64,000 bases of DNA from SAR324 cluster bacterium (GCA_015232315.1 JADFZZ010000009.1:1-64000), one strand, 5' to 3'. Shown: positions 28,007 to 37,728, numbered from the stretch's first letter. Notes: generated by a model not told the origin, from the sequence alone. Numbers and translations are program-made.

Positions 28007-29440
28007 TCAAAGCTGTTGTTCTTCTTGCAACTTGTCCAGATGAGCATTGATGTTTTTCCAGGCCAGAGGATAAAGTAAGCGGGGAATATCCTGATACAAA
28101 GTCTTCAGAATCTGGATTCTGTTTTTCCCGGACTGTAGGAGTTCCAAAATCTGTTTTTCCCTCATTCTGCGATGTTTCAGCGTGTTTTCAAGAAGTGTTG
28201 TTCCACGCGAAGGAATTCCATGGGACGGCATGATCACGGCTGGATTCAGTGAAATCACACGTTCCATGCTCTCAAAATATTTTTTCATATTCCCTTCCGG
28301 TGAGGCAATTACGACGGTCCCCAGTCCCTGAATCAAATCGCCCACCAGAAACCATTCCATAGAATCTGGCGCCAGACCAAGCTGTCCTTCATCATGTCCC
28401 GGGATCTCAAACACACGCACAGGTTGCCCTTTCCACCAGGTGAGTTGGCAACCCTCCTGAACCAATTCCACTGAAACCCCCCTGAAATACCTGCGCCCCC
28501 ATTTTTCTTTAATCCGCTGAAAGGTGTCATGACTCAGGAGCATGGTTTTATCCAGATCACGAGCAAGACGTGTTGATTGCTGATGATGATCAGGATGGTG
28601 ATGAGTCAGGAATATGCCATCAATCTCATGTTTAGCAAGCGATCGACAAAGTCGTTGATATTCCAGTTCGGAATTGGGCGAAGGATCTATCAAAAATCTG
28701 CGTCCCGGTGAATCCCCAAGGATGAAGGCATTGGTTGTTGAGGCCGGAGGCAACGTTTCAGAGGCAACCATCAACTGCCATATTCCACTGAGAAAAGGAA
28801 TCGCGAATATTTCGTCAGGCGACACCGCTGGATTCAGTCGGCCTGTTCCGGAAACAGTGATATCCTCTGCAAGTCGCTCCACCGCAACCAGAGTTGGAGG
28901 AACCGCCAAAATCTTACCAGATTCATACTCCTTCAGAAAATCACGGGGAGTTGCCCAACCAGACCAGGCAATTTCACCGGCATCGGGTAGGAACCGCATT
29001 TTTTCAGACAGTACCAGCTTATAAAAACAGGTCTGATACCTTACAGGATTTGAGGCGGGAGTGAGAGCATTACCAAAGGGAGAAATTTCATGAATGAGTC
29101 CCTTCTGTAACGCGTTCAACAGGTCAAACCCGAGTTCTTCCTTCAGTTCTCGACATAACGCATGGAAATGATCCATTGGAATATTTTGAGGACAATCAGG
29201 TATTTCAGCATTTTCCGAATCTTCGGGATCAATCACACCCCCTGGAAAAGCATGGTACCCCGGAAAAGCACGCAGATAGTTCTGACGACGAATCATGAAC
29301 AACTGATCGCCTGCAATGATAATGGCTGAAACCGAGGGTCTGACTAACGAAGATACAGGTTGTTTGTGATATTTCCTGATCAGCTTGAATCCCTGTCGAA
29401 TGGTTTGCTGGGCCAAAAATTGGACTCGTTGGAATTTCAT
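28007..29440 (-). CDS. Nudix hydrolase fused to metallo-beta-lactamase-fold hydrolase
   Basis: The 477-residue protein joins two hydrolase domains. Residues about 35-215 are Nudix-like: the box begins FPGGVID and, after an insertion of about 25 residues, ends in CRELKEELGF. Residues about 240-470 are a metallo-beta-lactamase fold of the LACTB2-like type with THHHPDHH, PGHDEGQLG, VGDLIQ and PSHG, all metal-site elements present, plus a C-terminal helical wing. Likely substrates are a nucleotide or CoA derivative for the first and an ester, thioester or RNA for the second. The start overlaps the araC-type stop (TAATG), so the two are coupled. Confidence 0.8.
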   Translation of the reverse strand: MKFQRVQFLAQQTIRQGFKLIRKYHKQPVSSLVRPSVSAIIIAGDQLFMIRRQNYLRAFPGYHAFPGGVIDPEDSENAEIPDCPQNIPMDHFHALCRELKEELGFDLLNALQKGLIHEISPFGNALTPASNPVRYQTCFYKLVLSEKMRFLPDAGEIAWSGWATPRDFLKEYESGKILAVPPTLVAVERLAEDITVSGTGRLNPAVSPDEIFAIPFLSGIWQLMVASETLPPASTTNAFILGDSPGRRFLIDPSPNSELEYQRLCRSLAKHEIDGIFLTHHHPDHHQQSTRLARDLDKTMLLSHDTFQRIKEKWGRRYFRGVSVELVQEGCQLTWWKGQPVRVFEIPGHDEGQLGLAPDSMEWFLVGDLIQGLGTVVIASPEGNMKKYFESMERVISLNPAVIMPSHGIPSRGTTLLENTLKHRRMREKQILELLQSGKNRIQILKTLYQDIPRLLYPLAWKNINAHLDKLQEEQQL

Positions 29441-30486
29441 TAAAACCCGGAAGCTAATGTGTCTGAAATGTGAGGCTCTGATTTGAAATCCTCACGATAT
29501 TCTCCGGGGGTCTGCCCTGTCCATTTTTTAAAGGACCGATGGAAGGCACTCGGTTCAGAAAAGCCAAGCATGATGGCAATTTCATTGATTGGAAGTTGGG
29601 GTCGTTTCAGATAAGACATTGAGAGATTTTTCCGGATATCATCCAGAATGATCTGAAAGGAAGTATTTTCTTCTCTTAGTTTGCGACGAAGCGTCCGTGG
29701 AGTCATTCCCATTTGTTCCGCGACAGAATCAAAGCCAGGAAAATGAGCTTTGAACATGCTTCCGGTCAATTGCTGAACCTGTTTTTTAACGCTTTGATCT
29801 TCAGGAATTTTTTCCAGGAGGTCCTGACAAATTTTTTTCATGATTTTTGACAGGGTATGATCCGTGTGTCTCAGGGGAATTTTCAGCAAGGCCTTATCAA
29901 AGTAAACCTCATTGTGTGGTTGATTGAATTCAACAGAACATTCAAAAATGGTTTGATACTCCCGAACATAAGCAGGTACATCATATTGGAAGGTGATATG
30001 GTGAGGATGAATTCTTCGATTTGTCAGAATATGTGACATTTTCATCAAACCTGTGATTCCAGATTCAACGACAAATTTCGGCAGAGGTTTTCCCGGAATG
30101 GAGGACTCAAAACGCAGGGTAGCCAATTCATCCTGCAAATACAGACTTAGATTTATGCCATAGGTAATCACACGTTGATATTCGATCCCAAGTTGCAATG
30201 CGTCGCCCAGCGTTGAACTGCTCATTGCGGCATAGCCAACCTGACTGTAGCTGTCTGAACGGATGTTTTGACCAACTCTCAACCCCAGTGCTTCATCACC
30301 TGTTTGATGGATTGCTTCTTCAACAACTGTGATATATTGCCGGGTGCTGACACGGGCAAATGGATCATCAAGTAAATCCAGAGAAATACCGGCGAGGGAA
30401 AGCAATGCCTTTCGATCCAGTCCATACTGCTGAACGACATCAATCAAAGAATTGATAAAACTGATAGAAAGTGTTGCGGGTTGCAT
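29440..30486 (-). CDS. AraC-family transcriptional regulator
   Basis: The 348-residue regulator has an N-terminal ligand-binding domain of the Arabinose_bd/OruR-like type (residues 1-200) and a C-terminal double helix-turn-helix. The first helix pair is in SVAEQMGMTPRTLRRKLRE. The second is in INEIAIMLGFSEPSAFHRSF, followed by KKWTGQTPGEYR. Such proteins often respond to fatty-acid or related signals. It is coupled to the Nudix/MBL gene and divergent from the MaoC-like gene, both candidate targets. Confidence 0.9.
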   Translation of the reverse strand: MQPATLSISFINSLIDVVQQYGLDRKALLSLAGISLDLLDDPFARVSTRQYITVVEEAIHQTGDEALGLRVGQNIRSDSYSQVGYAAMSSSTLGDALQLGIEYQRVITYGINLSLYLQDELATLRFESSIPGKPLPKFVVESGITGLMKMSHILTNRRIHPHHITFQYDVPAYVREYQTIFECSVEFNQPHNEVYFDKALLKIPLRHTDHTLSKIMKKICQDLLEKIPEDQSVKKQVQQLTGSMFKAHFPGFDSVAEQMGMTPRTLRRKLREENTSFQIILDDIRKNLSMSYLKRPQLPINEIAIMLGFSEPSAFHRSFKKWTGQTPGEYREDFKSEPHISDTLASGF

Positions 30487-30763
30487 GAGATTGAGCTGGA
30501 AGAGATTGACCGGTTTTTATGAAAATTCATGCAATTGAATTCTTTTTCTATTATTAAAAATTTGATATGAATAACCAAGATTTTTTATAATCCAGACTGA
30601 GGATCGATTGGAGTTATACTTAAAACGGATAGAATTCGGAATTTTGTCATTCTGAGCAACGCGAAAAATCTTAAACCGTGGCAAGAGTTCCTTCACTTTG
30701 TACAGGATGAAAAAAAGTATATATTCACCCTATTCTTACATTTTCAATTTTATCAAGGTTTCA

Positions 30764-31684
30764 ATGTCTTTCAATCCATTCATGTCTCCGTTAGCCGAAC
30801 TGTATCTATTCATGAACGGGAGCCGTCATCTTTACCGGCAAATCCCACCATTTCCGAGAAGTCTGCTGTTGCGACCCACCCAATTGCCCCCTGGTGAAAC
30901 CATTCCCCGAATCGAGGTTGAGTCGTCGCAGCTATGCGTTCAGCAGAAACAATTGCATGCTTTTGAAAAAGTCTGTGGTTATCCAGTTCAGGATAAAGAA
31001 GGATTACCCGTCAGTTTTATCCAGATACTCGCGGGAAACCTGTTCCCTGATATTTTTCATCATGAATCGTTTCCGTTGAGACCAACCGGGCTTATACACA
31101 TCAAACAAACAATCCGCATGCTACGTACCATTTCAAGATGGGAAACTCTCAAAATAGTCTGCACGACAGAAGGACACCGCAATGTCCGGAAAGGCGTTGA
31201 ATTCGATATCCATGCAACTATATTCTGTGGATCTGAACAGGTTTGGAACAGTACGACAACCTTTCTCTCGCGTTCAGACTATCAGACAAATCCATTGCGA
31301 GTGGTGAATCCTGTCATTCAGGGAGTCTTAAAACAAAGGGCTTGGGATGTTCCTGAAAATGCAGGTCGAAGATTTGCGGCATTGTCTGGGGATTTTAATC
31401 TGATTCACCTGCATGCCAGGGTTTCCAGATTTTTCGGTTTTGAAAACCCGATCGCTCATGGGGTGTGGTCAATTTCACGATGTCTGGGGGATTCTTTGGA
31501 ATTATTGCCCGAACCACCTTTACAACTTGATATCCGCTTTAAAAAACCATTATTCCTTCCAGGGAAAGCAACACTCTTTGTTTCCGGAAATATGCAGAAT
31601 CTAAACTATGAAGTAAGAAGTCCGGATGGTAAAACCACATTTCTTACAGCACAACTAAAAGCCTTAACGGCAAGGGGAACATGA
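30764..31684 (+). CDS. MaoC-like hot-dog dehydratase/hydratase
   Basis: I use the ATG at 30764 with AAGG upstream (306 residues); in-frame starts at 30698 and 30707 are possible. The C-terminal hot-dog domain has the hydratase-2 pattern ALSGDFNLIHLH...FENPIAHGVW, with the catalytic Asp and His in place. The N-terminal half resembles the inactive first hot-dog of two-domain acyl hydratases. It probably acts on an enoyl- or hydroxyacyl-thioester. It diverges from the AraC-family gene, which may control it. Confidence 0.75.
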   Translation: MSFNPFMSPLAELYLFMNGSRHLYRQIPPFPRSLLLRPTQLPPGETIPRIEVESSQLCVQQKQLHAFEKVCGYPVQDKEGLPVSFIQILAGNLFPDIFHHESFPLRPTGLIHIKQTIRMLRTISRWETLKIVCTTEGHRNVRKGVEFDIHATIFCGSEQVWNSTTTFLSRSDYQTNPLRVVNPVIQGVLKQRAWDVPENAGRRFAALSGDFNLIHLHARVSRFFGFENPIAHGVWSISRCLGDSLELLPEPPLQLDIRFKKPLFLPGKATLFVSGNMQNLNYEVRSPDGKTTFLTAQLKALTARGT

Positions 31685-31812
31685 AAAATATTATTTTTCG
31701 CTGTCCCCCTAGACATTTGATTCTATTTTAGTATATGTCTAAAGCACTAGTCATAGTCTTGGTGAAAAAAAACACTACTTTGAACTGATTTTGAAAAAGT
31801 CAATGAGGTTTC

Positions 31813-31965
31813 ATGAAATGGATTGCGTCTCAAACACGTTTTATGCTTAAAAAAATGATGGGAAGAAATTATGACAGTCTGACAGCGGATGCTCAGAAAA
31901 AACTGAACATTCTGGTCGCGGGTACTGATATTGCAATCTTGGTTTTATTAATTAATCTATTGTAA
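31813..31965 (+). CDS. Small membrane protein, unknown
   Basis: An ATG with GAGG four bases upstream opens a 50-codon frame. The N-terminal 30 residues are basic (KWIASQTRFMLKKMMGRN) and the last 15 form a hydrophobic segment (DIAILVLLINLL). No homologue is recognised. It sits 83 bp before the CheY gene and may be the first gene of that cluster. Confidence 0.5.
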   Translation: MKWIASQTRFMLKKMMGRNYDSLTADAQKKLNILVAGTDIAILVLLINLL

Positions 31966-32048
31966 TTTCTTTTTGCATTTCGCTTTATTATTAGTTATGA
32001 AGCATAATAGATTTTTTTAGAATAGTCCCAAACTCAGAGGAGGAAAAG

Positions 32049-32417
32049 ATGGCACAAATTCTGGTAGTTGATGATTCAGAAGCAGTTCGTAACGAAGTCA
32101 GCGGATTTCTCAGTGGCAACGGTTTCACTGTTTCCACCGCGATTGATGGAAAAGATGGACTGGAAAAACTTAAGAAAGATAAAGATATTAAACTTGTAAT
32201 CACAGATGTGAACATGCCCAACATGGATGGCTTGACGATGTCAGAAAAAATTCGCAGTGAACTCAATAACCAGAATGTTCATATTCTGGTGTTGACCACT
32301 GAAAACGACGCGAATATGAAACAACGGGGAAAAGCCGCAAAAGTTAAAGGTTGGATTGTTAAGCCTTTCAGCGGCCCAAGTGCTCTGGGGCCCATTCGCA
32401 GTCTGGTTGGTGCCTGA
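32049..32417 (+). CDS. CheY-like single-domain response regulator
   Basis: This 122-residue stand-alone receiver has a strong GAGGAGG site. The acidic pocket is VVDDSE, the phospho-acceptor Asp is in VITDVNMPNMDG, the switch Thr in VLTTEND and the Lys in VKPF. It has no output domain, so it acts by protein contact like CheY. It heads a four-gene chemotaxis-like run that lacks CheA, CheW, CheR and CheB. Confidence 0.9.
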   Translation: MAQILVVDDSEAVRNEVSGFLSGNGFTVSTAIDGKDGLEKLKKDKDIKLVITDVNMPNMDGLTMSEKIRSELNNQNVHILVLTTENDANMKQRGKAAKVKGWIVKPFSGPSALGPIRSLVGA

Positions 32418-32456
32418 GATTAGTGTCACCGGACAACCTCTTCTGGATTAAAAAAT

Positions 32457-33275
32457 ATGTGGGAATTTATCTTGGGGATGATTCCGGGTGCGATCATAGG
32501 CGGTATGCTTATCCGGATTCGCTGGAAAAAACATTTGATGCATACTTTGGAAACCATTGAGGAAAAATTATCTCAAATGGTTCCTAAATCATCGCTGTCT
32601 CAAATCAGGGAAACTCTTCAGAAAGAAAATGATGCTTATTCCCATAAAAATTTGAAATTTCAGACCGAAATTCAGAATAGAATTGATAATGTCCTCATGG
32701 ACTTATCAGAGTTACAAACAACTCTATCTCTAGGGCGTCAACGCCAGTTAGTCGAGGAATATCTGTCAACTTCCATGGAAACGCTTAACAGACTGATTGA
32801 GGAAGTCAATCACCTCCTTGGACTAGTCACCACGTTTGAGAGGTGGCACGATGGTTTGGCTGAACTCAAGGCTAACAACAAGATGATGCATAAGCTCAAT
32901 GAGGATTTTAAAAAAATTGGCAGTCAAACCGCTATTTTATCCTTGAATGCCAGTATTGAAGCTTCTAAATCGGGTGAAGCCGGAAGAGGTTTCAAGGTCG
33001 TTGCACAGGAAATTTCTCAACTGGCAAATCAGACACAGGGTGTGTGTAACAACTATACCTTGCAGTTAACCAAGAATGATCTCCTGACAACCGCGACATT
33101 TCAGGACACCCAGGCAGGGAGTCGTATGGCACTAAACGCCATGGACGGTTTAAAATATCTGGTGGAAGACCTTAAAAATGTGCTGGTAAAACTGGAGATG
33201 CAAGAAAAGAATACCATTGTGGGTGACGCACTCAAAAAACTCAAAGTCATCAAGCACAATCTGGAGTCTATCTGA
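32457..33275 (+). CDS. Short MCP-like signalling protein without sensor domain
   Basis: The 272-residue protein has one N-terminal membrane helix (residues 3-20) with no periplasmic loop, a long coiled coil, and one intact feature of methyl-accepting proteins: the hairpin tip [20 protein letters not shown] (residues about 160-180) and following [13 protein letters not shown]. The coiled coil is far shorter than in standard receptors. It may form a membrane scaffold for the neighbouring CheY and CheX-like proteins or for a kinase encoded elsewhere. No C-terminal NWETF-type pentapeptide is present. Confidence 0.75.
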   Translation: MWEFILGMIPGAIIGGMLIRIRWKKHLMHTLETIEEKLSQMVPKSSLSQIRETLQKENDAYSHKNLKFQTEIQNRIDNVLMDLSELQTTLSLGRQRQLVEEYLSTSMETLNRLIEEVNHLLGLVTTFERWHDGLAELKANNKMMHKLNEDFKKIGSQTAILSLNASIEASKSGEAGRGFKVVAQEISQLANQTQGVCNNYTLQLTKNDLLTTATFQDTQAGSRMALNAMDGLKYLVEDLKNVLVKLEMQEKNTIVGDALKKLKVIKHNLESI

Positions 33276-33284
33276 GAGGAAACT

Positions 33285-33842
33285 TTGATCAGCCAGGAAG
33301 CCAAGAACGCATTTTCATTGATCTATACCCAAATTGTAGATGAAGTGCTCAATCAGTTGCAACAAGGACATTACTGGCAAATCAACCAGATTGAGACAGA
33401 AGCAGGGTTGAAAGCACGCGAATTTGTGGTGTTGACCTTGTGCTCCTATGATTTCAGACTGTTTGTTACAATTCATTTCACCTGTAACATGAAAACAATT
33501 TCTTATGTTGCAGAAGCCCTGAATCTGTCCGCGGACCAATTAAACCGGGACAGGTTTTATGATTATATGGGCGAATTTGGAAACAACATTTGCGGCGCGT
33601 TGAAACGTGAACTGGGCAGAGTGTTTCCACACTTGGGAATGTCTACACCAGACAGGCTTGAAGAACGAGCCTTCAAACATTTCAGCCAGATGAAATATGA
33701 ATATTCATTGTTTTCATCCGCAGTATCAGAAAAAGGGGTGAATCTGTTTTTCAGTCTTTATGTTTGCCCTTACGGGGATCTTGATTTTGCAATGCCTCAA
33801 AAAGCAGAAGCCGTGAGTACCGGCGAAATTGAATTATTTTAA
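33285..33842 (+). CDS. CheX-like chemotaxis phosphatase domain protein
   Basis: The TTG start is preceded by GAGAGG; 185 residues. The segment YMGEFGNNICGALKRELG resembles the catalytic helix of CheX/CheC phosphatases, whose conserved Glu and Asn act on CheY-P. The second such helix is not obvious, as in CheX. It ends ...STGEIELF. The next gene product ends with nearly the same residues, which suggests a shared docking tail. Likely role: dephosphorylating the CheY at 32049. Confidence 0.6.
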   Translation: MISQEAKNAFSLIYTQIVDEVLNQLQQGHYWQINQIETEAGLKAREFVVLTLCSYDFRLFVTIHFTCNMKTISYVAEALNLSADQLNRDRFYDYMGEFGNNICGALKRELGRVFPHLGMSTPDRLEERAFKHFSQMKYEYSLFSSAVSEKGVNLFFSLYVCPYGDLDFAMPQKAEAVSTGEIELF

Positions 33843-33863
33843 CACTAACCCAGAGGGAGAACC

Positions 33864-34832
33864 ATGTCTGAAGCCGCTCAAATTCTGAGTAAAGTATTGA
33901 TCCATGAGATAGACCCCGATCACATGCAAAAACTCAGGGAATTCTGTCAAACTCATAATCTGATTGGATTGAAGGCCGAACAGTATAAAAATATCAGGGA
34001 AACGCTGGAACATAACATTGATCTGGGTGCTATTTTCTTGTGTGAAGACGCAAAACTTGAAGGACGAACGGGAATTGAAATTGCCCAGGAAATTCATCAT
34101 ATCAGACCCGAATTGCCAATTTTCATGCGAAGGATTTCAGATACTGAATTGCCACACAATGAGCACATATCCTGTGCCGGTTTTTACAAAAAAGATGAAC
34201 TGGATGTGCTCCAGGAACATGTCAATAAGTTCATTTTCAATACCTATTATCCTACCGCCATGATCCATGGGATTGAAGAGTTGTCTGAAATCGCGCTAAA
34301 TTCTGTTCTTAAAGACGTTACTATCAGCGTGGGGGCGCCCTATCTGGTACGTGACCGCATCATTTATGGAGAACTTTTCAGCATCATCTCTCTGGAAGGT
34401 GGATGGTGCCGTGGTTTTATGATGCTTCAATCAGAAGAAGCCAGCCTCTATGAATTGGTTCGTCATGGAAAAACGCCCATGAATTCAGATGAAGGAGATT
34501 TTCGATCAGTCAACGGACTGATGGGAGAGATCACCAATATGATGTGGGGCGGATTCAAATCAAGATTCTTCTCTAACACCAATTCCGGATCGGGTGATTT
34601 CAGAATTCAGGTTCCGACGATCATCAATCACTCAAGGAATTACATTTCTTTCGGTTCTGAAGATCCTCAACTCTGCTTCCACTACACGATCACGGATAAT
34701 TCAGGAAAGCTTGCTCCCATATCGTTATACCAGAAATTTATTTTTCATTTGAGCTGGTCTCCTGATGAATTCAAGGAAGCCCCCGATGCCATGGATTCAC
34801 TGGTGCAGGCGGGAGAACTGGAACTGTTCTAA
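33864..34832 (+). CDS. Receiver-like domain fused to CheX-like domain
   Basis: The 322-residue protein pairs an N-terminal receiver-like fold (residues about 10-125), where IFLCEDAKLEGRTGIEIAQ aligns with the phospho-acceptor region, with a C-terminal CheX-like domain (about 140-315) containing NGLMGEITNMMWGGFKSRF. It ends ...QAGELELF, matching the tail of the preceding protein. The fusion places a phosphatase-like domain under receiver control, or targets it. Its stop overlaps the ubiX start by one base. Confidence 0.65.
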   Translation: MSEAAQILSKVLIHEIDPDHMQKLREFCQTHNLIGLKAEQYKNIRETLEHNIDLGAIFLCEDAKLEGRTGIEIAQEIHHIRPELPIFMRRISDTELPHNEHISCAGFYKKDELDVLQEHVNKFIFNTYYPTAMIHGIEELSEIALNSVLKDVTISVGAPYLVRDRIIYGELFSIISLEGGWCRGFMMLQSEEASLYELVRHGKTPMNSDEGDFRSVNGLMGEITNMMWGGFKSRFFSNTNSGSGDFRIQVPTIINHSRNYISFGSEDPQLCFHYTITDNSGKLAPISLYQKFIFHLSWSPDEFKEAPDAMDSLVQAGELELF

Positions 34833-35410
34833 TGAACCGGATTGTAATCGGAATAACAGGAGCCACCGGAGTAATATACGGCATACGTATTCTGGAAATA
34901 CTCCGTGGTGATCCATCCATTGAAACCCACCTGATCCTCTCCAGGCCAGCAATGCAAACACTGGCCTATGAAAGCACGTTAAAGCCTGCGGATCTCTATA
35001 AAATTGCGGATTTTCATTACTCCAACGAGGATATTGGAGCGGCTATTGCCAGTGGATCCTTCCGGGTATCAGGTATGATCATCGCACCCTGTTCGATTAA
35101 AACAATGTCTGCCATTTCCCACAGTATGTGTGACAATCTGATCACAAGAGCAGCAGATGTGGTGTTGAAAGAAAAAAAACGTCTGGTATTGATGGTTCGG
35201 GAAACGCCCCTTCATGCAGGACATCTCGAGAATATGAAACAGCTATCACTCCTTGGCGGAATCATTGCGCCACCTGTCCCGGCATTCTATTCCAGGCCGC
35301 AATCCATTGATGACCTGGTAAATCATACTGTGGGTCGTGTTCTGGACTTGTTTGATATAGAACATCAACTTATAAAACGCTGGAAAGATCCCTCTTCATC
35401 ACAAACCTGA
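34832..35410 (+). CDS. ubiX: UbiX-type flavin prenyltransferase
   Basis: The 192-residue protein starts in a TAATG overlap. Family motifs are clear: IGITGATGVIYGIR at the FMN site, IIAPCSIKTMSAISHS in the middle and LVLMVRETPLHAGHLENM toward the C-terminus. It prenylates FMN to make the cofactor of UbiD-type decarboxylases. No ubiD is adjacent. Its coupling to chemotaxis-like genes is unusual and may be only transcriptional convenience. Confidence 0.93.
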   Translation: MNRIVIGITGATGVIYGIRILEILRGDPSIETHLILSRPAMQTLAYESTLKPADLYKIADFHYSNEDIGAAIASGSFRVSGMIIAPCSIKTMSAISHSMCDNLITRAADVVLKEKKRLVLMVRETPLHAGHLENMKQLSLLGGIIAPPVPAFYSRPQSIDDLVNHTVGRVLDLFDIEHQLIKRWKDPSSSQT

Positions 35411-35432
35411 ATCCTGTTCGTTTAAAATCACT

Positions 35433-37475
35433 ATGACTCCACCCAAATCCAGAATGCTCTCAACAATCCCGGTGATTCTGTTTTTTGCGCTGTCGCAGGG
35501 TAACACTACTTTGGCACAAAGTCTCTTCAGCCAACCGGAATGGCTGACGAACCAGCAAGCTGTCATTGAAAAAACACAGGGACCTTCATTAGCAGCATTG
35601 GAAGATCAGGAATCAAGACTCCAATATTTCAGACAAATTCTGGAGAAAAACTTGTTTGAAGCCTGGATGTTGTTGGAAACACAAGGAGCATTGCTGGAAA
35701 AATACTATCAGAAAGTTGCCTTGCTCGAATTATTAAAAAGAATGGAACAGTTTTCCGAGATGGAGTCAGAAGCTGAAGCTGTGTTGTCAGCGCCTGATCA
35801 AAACCAATTCATACCACGGATCAGGTTCTATTATCATTGGGCAAGAGCTAGGCAGAACAAGGTTTTGAATGGTCCCTTTGAAAATCTGGAAGCACAATTA
35901 TCACAGGACGATCGACAACTTCTTGAACCTTTTCATGGGATGCTCCGTGAATATTTTCTTAAAAACAATCAGCCTGTTTCAGCGTTATACCATGAAATAA
36001 AACGGTCAGAACTTCCCGGAATTGAGCAATCCGTTGTCCAGCAACATTTTCAGGAAATCATCAATTCTATTTCAAATGAATCAATTTGTAACCAGATTGA
36101 ACGTCAATATTCAAAAAATCCACTCATTCTAAAACTGGTTCAAATCAAGCAAGCTGAACTTTTGATGAATCAAAAACGTTATGTCGAGGCTCAGGATTAT
36201 TTGACCAGGAAATTATCCTCAGAAGAGGCCGGCTTAGCTTCGAATCATCAACTTAAACTCACAAATCTCCAGAACCGTTTATGGGTCAAAACAAGAGTTG
36301 TACCCACAAAAATCGGGGTAATTTTACCCTTGAGCGCAAAGCCCGCACAAATTGCCCAACTGGCAAAAGACGCGATGGAGGGAGTGCGCTTGAGTCTGAT
36401 AGATTTTCAGAATCGACGAGTGAACAACCAGGATAATTCAAACAAATCACCCCGTTCCACTATAGAGTTGATTTTCAGGGATTCTTATCTTAATCCGCAA
36501 CAAACTGAGGACATTACCAGATCCCTAATAGAAGATGAGCATGTGATTGCGATCATTGGTCCGTTGATCAGAACAACATCTGAAGCCGCGGCCCGAATCG
36601 CTCAGGAATATCAGGTTCCGCTCATAACACTGACACAAACCTCATCCATAGCTGAAGTTGGCGATTATGTTTTTCGAATTAATGAAAATTGGGCTGAAGA
36701 AGAAAAAAATCTGGCAGACTATGCAATAGATTATGCTCAAGTCAGGTCCTTTGCGGTGTTATATCCTCAAACCCGTGAGGGAAAGGAAAAATTGGGTTAT
36801 TTCTGGGAACAGGTAGAAAAACGAGAACGGACAATAGCTACGGCCTATGGATTTTATCCAAAACAAAAAACTTTTCTTGACGCCTTTGATGAATTCACGG
36901 GTGCGCGCAGATATCTTTCAGAAACTGATAAACAGATCATGGAAGAAATTGAAGAAAAACAACAGCAGCCAATTCGAGATTTTGACGGAGTTTTTATTCC
37001 GTTAGGTGCTGACAATATGGATACCGCAAATATCATCTTTCCCTATTCCAGTGCTTATGGAATGGATAAATTGTTTTACGCAGGTGACAGCGGATGGAAC
37101 AATCCGGCAATTGTGCATACCATCCGGGGGCATGTTCGCAAACATGTTTTTACTGGAAGTTTCTCCAGGGAAAATCCAGATGAGGAGGTTCAGAAATTCA
37201 CGCGCATGCATGAGAGATACTTCTATCAGCACCTTAATTACGAAGGCCCTTCAATCTACACAGCATTTGCCTATGACGCGGCAGGAATCCTGATCTCATT
37301 GATTACTACCCAAAATAAAGTGCAGGATCACCAACAGTTGCGCGAGCAGTTGGTCAACCTGCAAAACTATCATGGTGTGAGCGGTATGCTGAAATTTCAA
37401 CAAAACGGCGATATTTCCAGAAAGTTATCACTCTATCGTGTATTTCGTCGTCAAATCCGCCCCGTTGACCTATAA
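35433..37475 (+). CDS. LpoA-like periplasmic binding-fold protein
   Basis: The 680-residue protein has a signal peptide ending near TTLAQS and no lipobox. Residues about 40-280 are helical and TPR-like. Residues about 285-675 are a type I periplasmic binding fold (KIGVILPLSAKPAQIAQLAKD; later IIGPLIRTTSEAAARIAQ and ITLTQTSS). This architecture is that of LpoA/LppC, activators of penicillin-binding proteins, and of branched-chain amino-acid receptors. The helical N-terminus favours the LpoA-like reading. It begins 22 bp after ubiX. Confidence 0.75.
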   Translation: MTPPKSRMLSTIPVILFFALSQGNTTLAQSLFSQPEWLTNQQAVIEKTQGPSLAALEDQESRLQYFRQILEKNLFEAWMLLETQGALLEKYYQKVALLELLKRMEQFSEMESEAEAVLSAPDQNQFIPRIRFYYHWARARQNKVLNGPFENLEAQLSQDDRQLLEPFHGMLREYFLKNNQPVSALYHEIKRSELPGIEQSVVQQHFQEIINSISNESICNQIERQYSKNPLILKLVQIKQAELLMNQKRYVEAQDYLTRKLSSEEAGLASNHQLKLTNLQNRLWVKTRVVPTKIGVILPLSAKPAQIAQLAKDAMEGVRLSLIDFQNRRVNNQDNSNKSPRSTIELIFRDSYLNPQQTEDITRSLIEDEHVIAIIGPLIRTTSEAAARIAQEYQVPLITLTQTSSIAEVGDYVFRINENWAEEEKNLADYAIDYAQVRSFAVLYPQTREGKEKLGYFWEQVEKRERTIATAYGFYPKQKTFLDAFDEFTGARRYLSETDKQIMEEIEEKQQQPIRDFDGVFIPLGADNMDTANIIFPYSSAYGMDKLFYAGDSGWNNPAIVHTIRGHVRKHVFTGSFSRENPDEEVQKFTRMHERYFYQHLNYEGPSIYTAFAYDAAGILISLITTQNKVQDHQQLREQLVNLQNYHGVSGMLKFQQNGDISRKLSLYRVFRRQIRPVDL

Positions 37476-37643
37476 TCTGATTCATGGAACAGCCCAAATT
37501 ATTCGCTGATCGTGCAATAATTTTATCAGAAATTCAGCCATCAATGTTCTTCATAAAAAAACCTTGAATAATAAATCAGTTCAAGAGATTCATTAAAATT
37601 GAACTCAATCTATAATTTTTGTGAACATTAAAAATGAGTTACT

Positions 37644-37679
37644 AAGAGATACTTTTCAATGGATGAAAGTCTCTTTTTT
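37644..37679 (+). terminator. Probable intrinsic terminator
   Basis: AAGAGA-TA-CTTT-T-CA pairs with TGAAAGTCTCTT across a 5-nt loop and is followed by a T-run. It lies about 170 bp after the LpoA-like gene and before the cupin gene, so it separates the two units. Confidence 0.55.
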
Positions 37680-37728
37680 GAGGTAGATCTCCACAGAGAT
37701 GCTACAGAATTGTAAAACAGAGGTAATT

